Below are positions 42,177-49,712 of a stretch of 56,211 nt of DNA, in pieces (the stretch's first letter is position 1; the number at the start of each line of letters is the position of its first letter). The translations under genes and the position numbers were made by a program. The notes beneath the pieces are model-generated. The model ran no database searches. It was not told the origin of the DNA and was given only the letters and a program-made list of their open reading frames with translations. The stretch comes from Candidatus Scalindua sp. (GTDB lineage: Bacteria > Planctomycetota > Brocadiia > Brocadiales > Scalinduaceae), in assembly GCA_021776915.1 (NCBI GenBank), contig JAIQZU010000063.1:1-56211 (forward strand). Reading direction: 5' to 3'.

Positions 42177-43592
42177 ATGGCAAAGATTATTAATTCTTAT
42201 TTCTGTCGCTATGTGCTCCCAATTATTTTGATTCCATTCTCAATCCTTGTTAACTATAGATACCTGCAGGGTGCAGGAATGGATGAAGGAAACGTAGTAT
42301 CTATGAAATACCAGAAGGCAAAACTTGATAACGGATTAAGAATAATCATGGTAGAACACCATGAATTACCTGTTGTGGCTATAGATCTGCTGGTGAAGGC
42401 CGGCTCTGCACATGACCCGCAGGAGAAGTCCGGTCTTGCACATATAGCTGCACAACTCCTCCGTGAAGGCACGCGTTCAAAAGATTCTCTGGAGATATCT
42501 GAGGAGATAGACTTCATAGGCGGCTCACTGAGTTTGGATTGTGGATATGACTCAACGTCAATTACAACTACGGCACTTGTAAAGCATTTTAAGACTATAC
42601 TTGACCTGGTTTCTGAAGTTGCAAGGTTTCCTGCATTTCAATCAAAAGACATGGAATTTCACAGGGATAAGGCCATAACATCTGTTCTAAGAGAGAAGGA
42701 TGATAAGGCGTCCATAGCCGGCAGGCATTTCAGTGAGATGCTCTACGGTGATCATCCTTATGCTCATCCTCCCATTGGAACTGTGGAAGGTCTTAAGGAG
42801 ATTTCGAAAAATGAAATCATACATTTTCACAAGACTAATTATCTTCCCAACAATTCTATACTTACAGTAGTTGGTGACATAGATCCTGCAAACACACTTG
42901 CTGCCATTAAAGAAACCTTTGGTGATTGGAAAAAAGGTAAGATTCAGGAATTAATATTACCGCCTATACCAGAAATAAACGGTTATAAGATAAGGATTAT
43001 AGATAAGCCGGATTTGACACAGACAGAAATACTCCTGGGGCATCCGGGTATTACCCGCAATGATCCTGATTATTTCCAGGTTATGTTAATGAACTATATT
43101 CTTGGCAGGGGGCCTGTGTCAAGGCTTTATACCAGGATAAGGGTGGAGAAGGGTCTTACTTATGGCGCCAACAGTCGATTTGCGATGAGAAAATTACAGG
43201 GTCCATTTTATATAAGAACTTACAGCAAGAATGAAACTGCAATTGAGACTCTCAGGCTGGTTCTGGATGAGTTGAAGAATCTGACGTCAAACGGTGTGAC
43301 AAAGGAAGAATTAGACAGTGCCAAATCATATTTCGTTGGACACTTCCCCTTGAGTATGGAGACACCTGCCCAGATAGCCGCCAAGATAATAGATCAGGAA
43401 TTTTACGGCCTGCCCGAGGATTATCTGGATAAATATCTGGATAATATCAAGGCTGTTTCCATGGAAGGCATTGATCGTGCAATAAAGAGGGTACTTGATC
43501 CCGGTAATATCGTAATCACCCTCGTAAGCAGGGCAGAAGACATCATGGAGGAAGCGAAGGGATTAGGAGAGGTGGACTTAAAGGGGCTGTAA
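42177..43592 (+). CDS. M16-family peptidase-like protein, non-catalytic partner
   Basis: The 471-residue paralog of the upstream peptidase has an N-terminal signal/anchor segment (residues ~8-25: YFCRYVLPIILIPFSILVN). At the place of the HxxEH motif it reads GLAHIAAQLL, so the catalytic Glu and second His are replaced and zinc should not bind. It still has the two M16 folds, including DPDYFQVMLMNYILGRG and the glycine-rich GPVSRLYTRIRVEKGLTYG loop. This is the arrangement of an alpha/beta pair in which one subunit presents substrate and the other cuts. It lies 110 nt downstream. Confidence 0.88.
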   Translation: MAKIINSYFCRYVLPIILIPFSILVNYRYLQGAGMDEGNVVSMKYQKAKLDNGLRIIMVEHHELPVVAIDLLVKAGSAHDPQEKSGLAHIAAQLLREGTRSKDSLEISEEIDFIGGSLSLDCGYDSTSITTTALVKHFKTILDLVSEVARFPAFQSKDMEFHRDKAITSVLREKDDKASIAGRHFSEMLYGDHPYAHPPIGTVEGLKEISKNEIIHFHKTNYLPNNSILTVVGDIDPANTLAAIKETFGDWKKGKIQELILPPIPEINGYKIRIIDKPDLTQTEILLGHPGITRNDPDYFQVMLMNYILGRGPVSRLYTRIRVEKGLTYGANSRFAMRKLQGPFYIRTYSKNETAIETLRLVLDELKNLTSNGVTKEELDSAKSYFVGHFPLSMETPAQIAAKIIDQEFYGLPEDYLDKYLDNIKAVSMEGIDRAIKRVLDPGNIVITLVSRAEDIMEEAKGLGEVDLKGL

Positions 43593-43653
43593 ATAGTGTA
43601 GGTTTTAGTGATAAGCACTTAATTGATTCTCGAGTATTTAGAGAGGAGATAAA

Positions 43654-44265
43654 ATGGCAGGACAAAAATCAACTAACATCAAATGGCATCACGGCAAGAT
43701 TACAAAAGAAAACAGGGTGAAATTACTGAATCAGAAGGGTGTAACCATATGGCTTACGGGCCTGTCAGGTTCAGGGAAGTCAACAATAGCTGTTGAGCTT
43801 GAACATGCCCTCATTGAAAACAGGCATCAGGCATACATACTCGATGGTGACAACATACGTCATGGCCTGAATAAAAACCTTGGCTTTTCGCCTGAAGACC
43901 GTACTGAGAACATCCGCCGGATTGGTGAAGTTGCAAAATTGTTTACGGATACAGGCATAATAACAATTACTGCCTTTGTCTCTCCGTATAGAGAAGACCG
44001 GGATGCTGTCAGAAAATTGCTGAATGATGGTGAATTTATAGAGGTATATGTTAAATGCCCTCTGGGTGTTTGTGAGGAGCGAGATACAAAAGGATTATAC
44101 AAAAAGGCACGTACCGGCGAGGTGAAGGACTTTACCGGTATTTCAGCACCGTATGAAGAGCCTCTTAATCCTGAACTTACTATTGATTCATCAAGGCTGA
44201 CGGTTGAGGAATCAACAAGGGCAGTATTAAATTATCTTGAGGAAAAAGGATATGTTAAGTTTTAG
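43654..44265 (+). CDS. cysC: Adenylylsulfate kinase
   Basis: The 203-residue APS kinase phosphorylates adenylylsulfate to PAPS. The P-loop is [12 protein letters not shown] near residue 32, and the substrate segments are [17 protein letters not shown] and [13 protein letters not shown]. The C-terminal half, with [16 protein letters not shown] and [12 protein letters not shown], is family-typical. GAGAGGAG precedes the ATG. No sulfate adenylyltransferase is adjacent. The gene may serve PAPS supply for sulfation. Confidence 0.95.
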   Translation: MAGQKSTNIKWHHGKITKENRVKLLNQKGVTIWLTGLSGSGKSTIAVELEHALIENRHQAYILDGDNIRHGLNKNLGFSPEDRTENIRRIGEVAKLFTDTGIITITAFVSPYREDRDAVRKLLNDGEFIEVYVKCPLGVCEERDTKGLYKKARTGEVKDFTGISAPYEEPLNPELTIDSSRLTVEESTRAVLNYLEEKGYVKF

Positions 44266-44324
44266 ACGAGGACTAAGAAATAAAATGGAAATAAAAATGT
44301 TATTTTGAAATAGGAGAAGTTTGT

Positions 44325-45125
44325 ATGAAGATTTCCAGGGGCAGTATTAGATTAATCATAGTTATTTTGTTTTTTTCACTATCCTGCACCACTGTACCAA
44401 TTACAGGCAGGCCGCAGTTTAGTATACTTCCAGATTATGCAATGCTCTCCATGAGTCTTCAACAGTATGATGAATTCCTTAAAACCAATAAAATCAGCCG
44501 TAACCAGGAACAGACTCAAATGGTCAAAAAGGTTGGCAGAAAGATTCAAATGGCAGTGGAACAATATTTTACAGATAATAATATGTCTCATGAATTAAGA
44601 GATTACAAGTGGGAATTCAATCTTATTGAAAGTGAAGAAAGGAATGCATGGGCTATGCCGGGAGGGAAAGTTGTCGTTTATGAGGGAATTTTGCCGATTA
44701 CTAAAGATGAGGCGGGCCTGGCAGTAGTTGTGGGGCATGAAATAGCGCATGCGATTGCCAAACATGGTAACGAGAGAATGAGTCAGGGTTTAATTGCACA
44801 AATGGGTGGGATGGCACTTTTAAAAGCCCTGGAAGAGAAACCTGAAAAAACCAGGCAACTCTGGATGACGGTCTTTGGTGTTGGCGCTCAATATGGAGTC
44901 ATGCTTCCTTTCAGTCGTCTCCAGGAATCTGAAGCAGACCACCTTGGTTTAGTGTTTATGGCTATAGCCGGTTACGACCCAAATGAGGCCGTAGAGGTTT
45001 GGAAAAGAATGGTACAAACGAAAGATGGTCAGGCACCGCCAGAATTTTTGAGCACACATCCTTCCGACGAAACCAGGATAAGGAAAATCAAAGAAACAAT
45101 ACCGGAAGCGAAACGGTATTTATGA
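44325..45125 (+). CDS. M48-family metallopeptidase, lipoprotein (LoiP/YcaL-like)
   Basis: The 266-residue protein begins with a lipoprotein-type signal ending LSCTTV (Cys near residue 21). The zinc site is VVVGHEIAHAIAKHG (HExxH), with the third ligand in ESEADHLGL. The length and the C-terminal FLSTHPSDETRIRKI match small M48 outer-membrane-associated peptidases of the LoiP/YcaL/BepA type, which degrade misfolded outer-membrane proteins. It follows cysC by about 60 nt with a good AGGAG site. It converges with recQ. Confidence 0.92.
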   Translation: MKISRGSIRLIIVILFFSLSCTTVPITGRPQFSILPDYAMLSMSLQQYDEFLKTNKISRNQEQTQMVKKVGRKIQMAVEQYFTDNNMSHELRDYKWEFNLIESEERNAWAMPGGKVVVYEGILPITKDEAGLAVVVGHEIAHAIAKHGNERMSQGLIAQMGGMALLKALEEKPEKTRQLWMTVFGVGAQYGVMLPFSRLQESEADHLGLVFMAIAGYDPNEAVEVWKRMVQTKDGQAPPEFLSTHPSDETRIRKIKETIPEAKRYL

Positions 45126-45180
45126 AGAAGGTATTCAGCTTCTCAGATAAAAGAAAACCTGCAAACCTTGAAACTGGGAA

Positions 45181-47346
45181 TTAAGCTGGATTTGTCTCTC
45201 GCTGTACATAAGCCCTCACAAGTTTTGCCTCATCATAGCTTACGGTGCCTTTGGAATGTTCAACAACAGGTCCTGTATTCCACGTCTTGAGGGTCAGGAA
45301 CAGTTCCTCGATTGTGTTTCGCTTTGCGGGATCAACGAGACGGTCTATTTCGATATCACGGCCATCCCTTATCAGGTTTTCAAGATGTCCTGTGATAGTA
45401 GATACTGCAAGATTGCGTTCTTTTGCAATTTCCTTAATTGAAAGCCCTTTATTGAAAAGGTCATAGGTCTTTTCGATGGTTCCCGCTTTTGCCTTTTGTG
45501 GTGACGTGCTGGCAGGTATGGTAACGGGCTTTCTATCAGGGATTGAAATGTTGGGATTTTCATCAAGATGCGCCCTTATCTCCTCTGTAAAATCTGTGCC
45601 GTATCTCTCAAGTTTAGTGTCCCCTACACCGCTGATGGTTTTCATGTCAGTTAACGTTGCGGGATAGTAAATGCACATTTCATGAAGGGTCATGTCAGAA
45701 AATATTATGTAAGGAGGGACCCTGTGCTCTTCAGCAAGTTTCTTTCGAAGAACACGAAGCCTGTCAAAAAGGGCTTCATCATAAGGCTCAAATCCACTGA
45801 CTTTGAATGCTTTAGGTTTTTTCCTAATCTCTTCTCTTTTTAATCCATCGATTATTTCTTTGCCGTAGAGTATATCTGTACCTTTTTTTGTCATTAATAA
45901 CACCGGGTACTGGCCGCCGTCCTGTACGATGGCATCCTGTGCCAGGAGCTCGTTAATAATGAATTGCCAGTGTTTCTTCTCTTTGTGCCTGCCTGCGCCG
46001 TAGGTCTTGATCTCGTTATGTTGAAGTTCACGAATACGCTTTGTATCAGCGCCGGCTACTATATCAATAATATGCCTGATCCCAAAACTTTGATAGGTCC
46101 TTGATATAGCCGACATCACTATCTGTGCATCAGTCGTAATATCAACCTTCTCAATATTACCTGTGCAGATGTCACATGCTCCGCAATTCTCATTAGGATA
46201 ATTTTCACCAAAATATTCAAGAAGCTGTCTGCGTCTGCATACATTATGAGAAGCATACTTGACCGATTTATTCAGCTTTTCCATGGAGATTGACCGCTCA
46301 TTTTCGTTGGGCATCTGATCTATGAAATACCTGATTTTAGGGATATCCTGTCTGCCGAAGAAGAGGAGGCAATTAGCAGGCTCTCCATCGCGCCCTGAAC
46401 GCCCTGTTTCCTGATAATACCCTTCTATATTTTTTGGTAGATCGGCATGAATTACAAAGCGAACATTTGACTTATCTATCCCCATTCCAAATGCAATTGT
46501 AGCCACAATTACAGTAACCTTGTCACGGCTGAACGCCTCCTGGTTTCTCTTGCGTTCTTCCGCAGCTAATCCGGCATGATACGGCAGAGCGCTGATGCCT
46601 TGATCTACCAGAAACTCAGCTAACCTGAAAACCGAGTCGCGTGTAGTACGATAAATTATGCCCGGTTCATTCTTATGCTCTTTGAGAAACTCCAGTATTT
46701 GTGATTTTAATTCAATCTTACTTTTTACCTGATAAAAGAGGTTCTGGCGATTAAATGATGCACGGATTACATATGGAGACCTCAGGCCGATCTTGTTGAT
46801 AATATCTCCCTGTACCCTTGGTGTGGCTGTTGCCGTAAATGCCGTTACGGGAATCTGAAAAAAGGTTTGAGTAAGACCGGAGAGACTCAGGTAATCAGGA
46901 CGGAAGTCGTGTCCCCATTCTGAAATACAATGCGCCTCATCTATGGCAAAAAGAGAGATGGGAATAGTTTTCAGAGTTTCGATGAAACTTGACATGGCAA
47001 AACGTTCGGGCGCAATGTAGAGTAATTCTAATGTACGATTCCTCAATCTGTGGTATACCTCAGACATCTCCTGCGGACTCAAAGAGCTGTTTATAAAAGC
47101 TGCAGAAATTCCATTTTCAATGGCCGCATCCACCTGGTCTTTCATCAGGGATATTAAAGGGCTTATAACAACCGTAGTTCCGGTCATCATTTTGGCGGGC
47201 AGTTGATAACAGAGTGATTTTCCTCCCCCTGTAGGCATCACGGCAAAGACATCATTTTTCTCAAGGATGTTCCTGATTATAGATTCCTGATTAGGTCGAA
47301 ATGTCTGGAACCCGAAAACCTTTTTAAGTGTGTCATGCATAATCAT
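45181..47346 (-). CDS. recQ: ATP-dependent DNA helicase RecQ
   Basis: The 721-residue helicase has Walker A AVMPTGGGKSLCYQLP near residue 36, the DEAH box AIDEAHCISEWGHDFRPDY near residue 138, and motif VI QETGRSGRDGEP. The RQC zinc site is CRRRQLLEYFGE...CGACDIC. An HRDC domain follows (residues ~505-585, LFDRLRVLRKKLAEE). A C-terminal helix-turn-helix extension (KGLSIKEIAKERNLAVSTITGHL) makes it longer than the E. coli enzyme, as seen in many anaerobes. It functions in recombination and fork repair. It is convergent with the M48 gene and divergent from the nucleotidyltransferase. Confidence 0.96.
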   Translation of the reverse strand: MIMHDTLKKVFGFQTFRPNQESIIRNILEKNDVFAVMPTGGGKSLCYQLPAKMMTGTTVVISPLISLMKDQVDAAIENGISAAFINSSLSPQEMSEVYHRLRNRTLELLYIAPERFAMSSFIETLKTIPISLFAIDEAHCISEWGHDFRPDYLSLSGLTQTFFQIPVTAFTATATPRVQGDIINKIGLRSPYVIRASFNRQNLFYQVKSKIELKSQILEFLKEHKNEPGIIYRTTRDSVFRLAEFLVDQGISALPYHAGLAAEERKRNQEAFSRDKVTVIVATIAFGMGIDKSNVRFVIHADLPKNIEGYYQETGRSGRDGEPANCLLFFGRQDIPKIRYFIDQMPNENERSISMEKLNKSVKYASHNVCRRRQLLEYFGENYPNENCGACDICTGNIEKVDITTDAQIVMSAISRTYQSFGIRHIIDIVAGADTKRIRELQHNEIKTYGAGRHKEKKHWQFIINELLAQDAIVQDGGQYPVLLMTKKGTDILYGKEIIDGLKREEIRKKPKAFKVSGFEPYDEALFDRLRVLRKKLAEEHRVPPYIIFSDMTLHEMCIYYPATLTDMKTISGVGDTKLERYGTDFTEEIRAHLDENPNISIPDRKPVTIPASTSPQKAKAGTIEKTYDLFNKGLSIKEIAKERNLAVSTITGHLENLIRDGRDIEIDRLVDPAKRNTIEELFLTLKTWNTGPVVEHSKGTVSYDEAKLVRAYVQRETNPA

Positions 47347-47463
47347 GATTTTATGACATCTGTATTACATGTCAAGAATAGAAATGACAAGTTTCTCTAA
47401 ATTCTACTTGTCTTGTTTCTGAAATAAGAATACAATTTCTGCTAAAGAAATTATAAATGTTTC

Positions 47464-47787
47464 ATGGTTGAAAAAGAGGTTGTAAAAAAGATAGAAGAAT
47501 TTGTAAAAGCTTTGAAAAGAGACAACATAAATGTTGCTAAAGTAATCCTGTACGGATCAAGAGCGTCAGGCAAAGCTCATGAATACAGCGATATTGATGT
47601 TGCTATTGTGTCTCCGGATTTTGGGAAAGACAGATTTGAAGAGGGAGTGAGGCTCTTTAAAATTGCCTGCGAAATAGACTCTTTGATTGAACCTGTACCT
47701 CTCTCTCTTGAGTCATATGAAAAAGATACATGGGTTCCTCTGATATATGAAATCAGGGTAAATGGAATAGAGTTAGAGGCCGCATAA
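47464..47787 (+). CDS. MNT-type minimal nucleotidyltransferase
   Basis: The 107-residue protein carries the polymerase-beta-like motif LYGSRASGKAHEYSDIDVAIV at residues ~30-50 (GSRASG and SDID). It has the size of the MNT half of HEPN/MNT systems. In such pairs the MNT enzyme adds AMP to the HEPN RNase toxin partner. No HEPN gene follows. Instead a fragment resembling another nucleotidyltransferase tail is seen. It may be part of a decayed toxin-antitoxin-like or defence pair. Confidence 0.82.
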   Translation: MVEKEVVKKIEEFVKALKRDNINVAKVILYGSRASGKAHEYSDIDVAIVSPDFGKDRFEEGVRLFKIACEIDSLIEPVPLSLESYEKDTWVPLIYEIRVNGIELEAA

Positions 47788-47858
47788 TCTGGCAGATAGA
47801 CTTGACAGCGCCCGGTAAGTTCTGGTTCAATCTGCTATTGCCGTTGGATGTAAACTAA

Positions 47859-48050
47859 ACAAATGGAAACAAAAGGATAGAATCTATAGCCGAGGGACTT
47901 AAGCTTATAAAATCTGAAAGAGACTCTTTATTAATATTAATTGAAGCAAATATAAGCCCCCTGATAATGTCAGAAAATGAATGGGGGAGTTCTCGCTTTT
48001 CTCTACTTCCGATTCATGCTTTTATTGAGGAAGAGGGTGTTGCTGTATGA
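47859..48050 (+). pseudogene. Remnant of a nucleotidyltransferase-like gene (C-terminal part)
   Basis: An open frame between stop codons encodes a tail including ILIEANISPLIMSENEW, FSLLPIHAFIEEEGVAV and then a stop. This matches the C-terminal sequence style of minimal nucleotidyltransferases (ISP followed by a Ser-Glu-x-Glu stretch and an EGxxV end). It has no credible start codon, ribosome binding site or catalytic motif. It is therefore probably a remnant of a deleted or decayed gene following the MNT gene. Identification is by pattern only. Confidence 0.5.
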
Positions 48051-48052
48051 GT

Positions 48053-49462
48053 CTAAATATGTATTGCCTTACCTTCAATCATATGAAAGGCTTCGGCTAA
48101 TACTTCTGAGAGTGTGGGGTGCGGGAAGATGTTGGCGCTGACTTCCAGGTTTGTTGCCTCCAGATTCATGGCAAGGGACATGCCGCCTATCAATTCTCCT
48201 ACTTCATGGCCTATCAGGTGCACGCCCAGGATCTCTCCGCTTGATGTATCAGTTATGACCTTTATGAAACCTTCTTCTCCTTCACCAATTATCTGAGTCT
48301 TGCTGTTAGCCATGAATGGGAATCTGCCAATCTTTACATCGTAACCTTCGAGTTCCGCCGCTTCCTGACTCATGCCAACGCTTGCGACCTGCGGATTGGT
48401 GTAGGTTACAGCCGGAATTGTATTATTATTTATTGGCGGGAAGTCTTTACCGGCAATATTGTGCGCAACGAGCATGCCCTGTGCAGATGCAAGATGGGCA
48501 AGTAGAGGCGGGCCGATGACATCGCCGATTGCATAAATGCCGGACCGGCTTGTCTGCATGTTCTCGTCTACATTTATGAACCTTCCATTAAATTCAAGAT
48601 TAAGGTCCTCCAGACCGGAATCTTTAGTTTCAGGTTTTCTGCCCATGGCAAGCAGGACTTTTTCACTTTGAAGTGTTTCCGTATTACCGTCACTATTTCC
48701 ATCCTTCTTCTTGATCGTTGTCTCAACCGAGCTCTCTTTTATTTCAATTCCCTCAAGGGCAGTTTGGGTAAGGAAGTTGACGCCTTTCTTCGTAAGGCTC
48801 TTTCTCAATGCACTTCCTACATCTTTGTCATTTGCCGGAAGAATTTCGTCCATCATTTCAACCACTGTTACCTTGCTTCCAAGCGCATTGTATATATAAG
48901 CGAATTCGACTCCTATTGCGCCTCCCCCGATAATCAGAAGCGAAGATGGTATTTCTTCCAACTCCAGAACATCATCACTCGTTAATACGTTCTTTTTATC
49001 ATATGGTAAGCCGTCAAAAATCATTGGAGAAGAACCGGTAGCGATAAGTATATATTTTGTCGATATTTCCTCTTTGATTTTGCCTCCTTCCCTGACGATA
49101 ACTTTATCAGGAGATGCTATCCGGCCTGTACCTTTTAATACATCAACCTTGTTTTTCTTGAGCAGGTGTTCGATGCCTCCGAACAATCTGTTTACGACCA
49201 GGTTCTTTCGCTTGTGGAATGCACTGAAATCTGTACTGACGCCTTCTGTAACTATACCGTACTCTTTGCTCCTTTTACATAGTTCGTATAAATGGGTGGA
49301 CTGAATCAGCGCCTTTGTGGGTATGCAGCCTCTGTGCAGGCAGGCCCCTCCGACTTTATCCCTTTCTACCAGTCCTACACTCAGCCCCAGTTGTGCGCCC
49401 TTAATCGCCGCAACATAACCGCCGGGTCCGCCTCCAATAATCAATAAGTCATATTCTTTCAT
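48053..49462 (-). CDS. lpdA: Dihydrolipoyl dehydrogenase
   Basis: The 469-residue flavoprotein is the E3 component of 2-oxoacid dehydrogenase/glycine-cleavage complexes. The FAD site is LLIIGGGPGGYVAAI and the redox disulfide CLHRGCIPTKAL (CX4C). The NAD site is LLIIGGGAIGVEFAY near residue 173, then IYAIGDVIGPP. The C-terminal HPTLSEVLAEAF holds the catalytic His-Glu pair. No E1/E2 genes are adjacent. The sequence ends KAIHI. Confidence 0.95.
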   Translation of the reverse strand: MKEYDLLIIGGGPGGYVAAIKGAQLGLSVGLVERDKVGGACLHRGCIPTKALIQSTHLYELCKRSKEYGIVTEGVSTDFSAFHKRKNLVVNRLFGGIEHLLKKNKVDVLKGTGRIASPDKVIVREGGKIKEEISTKYILIATGSSPMIFDGLPYDKKNVLTSDDVLELEEIPSSLLIIGGGAIGVEFAYIYNALGSKVTVVEMMDEILPANDKDVGSALRKSLTKKGVNFLTQTALEGIEIKESSVETTIKKKDGNSDGNTETLQSEKVLLAMGRKPETKDSGLEDLNLEFNGRFINVDENMQTSRSGIYAIGDVIGPPLLAHLASAQGMLVAHNIAGKDFPPINNNTIPAVTYTNPQVASVGMSQEAAELEGYDVKIGRFPFMANSKTQIIGEGEEGFIKVITDTSSGEILGVHLIGHEVGELIGGMSLAMNLEATNLEVSANIFPHPTLSEVLAEAFHMIEGKAIHI

Positions 49463-49712
49463 AATACGGTATTACCTTTTCTCATCCCCTCCTTCAAAAG
49501 AAGTAGATATTCTTTTTTAGAAAGTTTTTTGAGCCTCAGAAAAAGTTAAGAGTGTCTAAAGTTAGGGAACGGGCGCGGTTTGAACCGTTTAAGCCGTTTA
49601 AACCGTTATTTCACCCTAAATTTATGCACTTCAAACTTGATTGCCTGCCCGACCTTGCTATTCCCGTCCGAACAAATTTGACGGACAGGCAGGCGGGCGG
49701 CTTTGCCGTCTT
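49463..49712. repeat. Spacer with composite dispersed repeats
   Basis: The spacer holds AAAAAGTTAAGAGTGTCTAA (a part shared with 14340-14437), then tandem 9-mers GTTTGAACC, GTTTAAGCC and GTTTAAACC at about 49578-49604. A GCCTGCCCG/CGGACAGGCAGGCGGG palindromic block follows at about 49647-49699. No gene is visible. This combination parallels that upstream of cas3 and in the 11.4-kb spacer. Confidence 0.6.
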
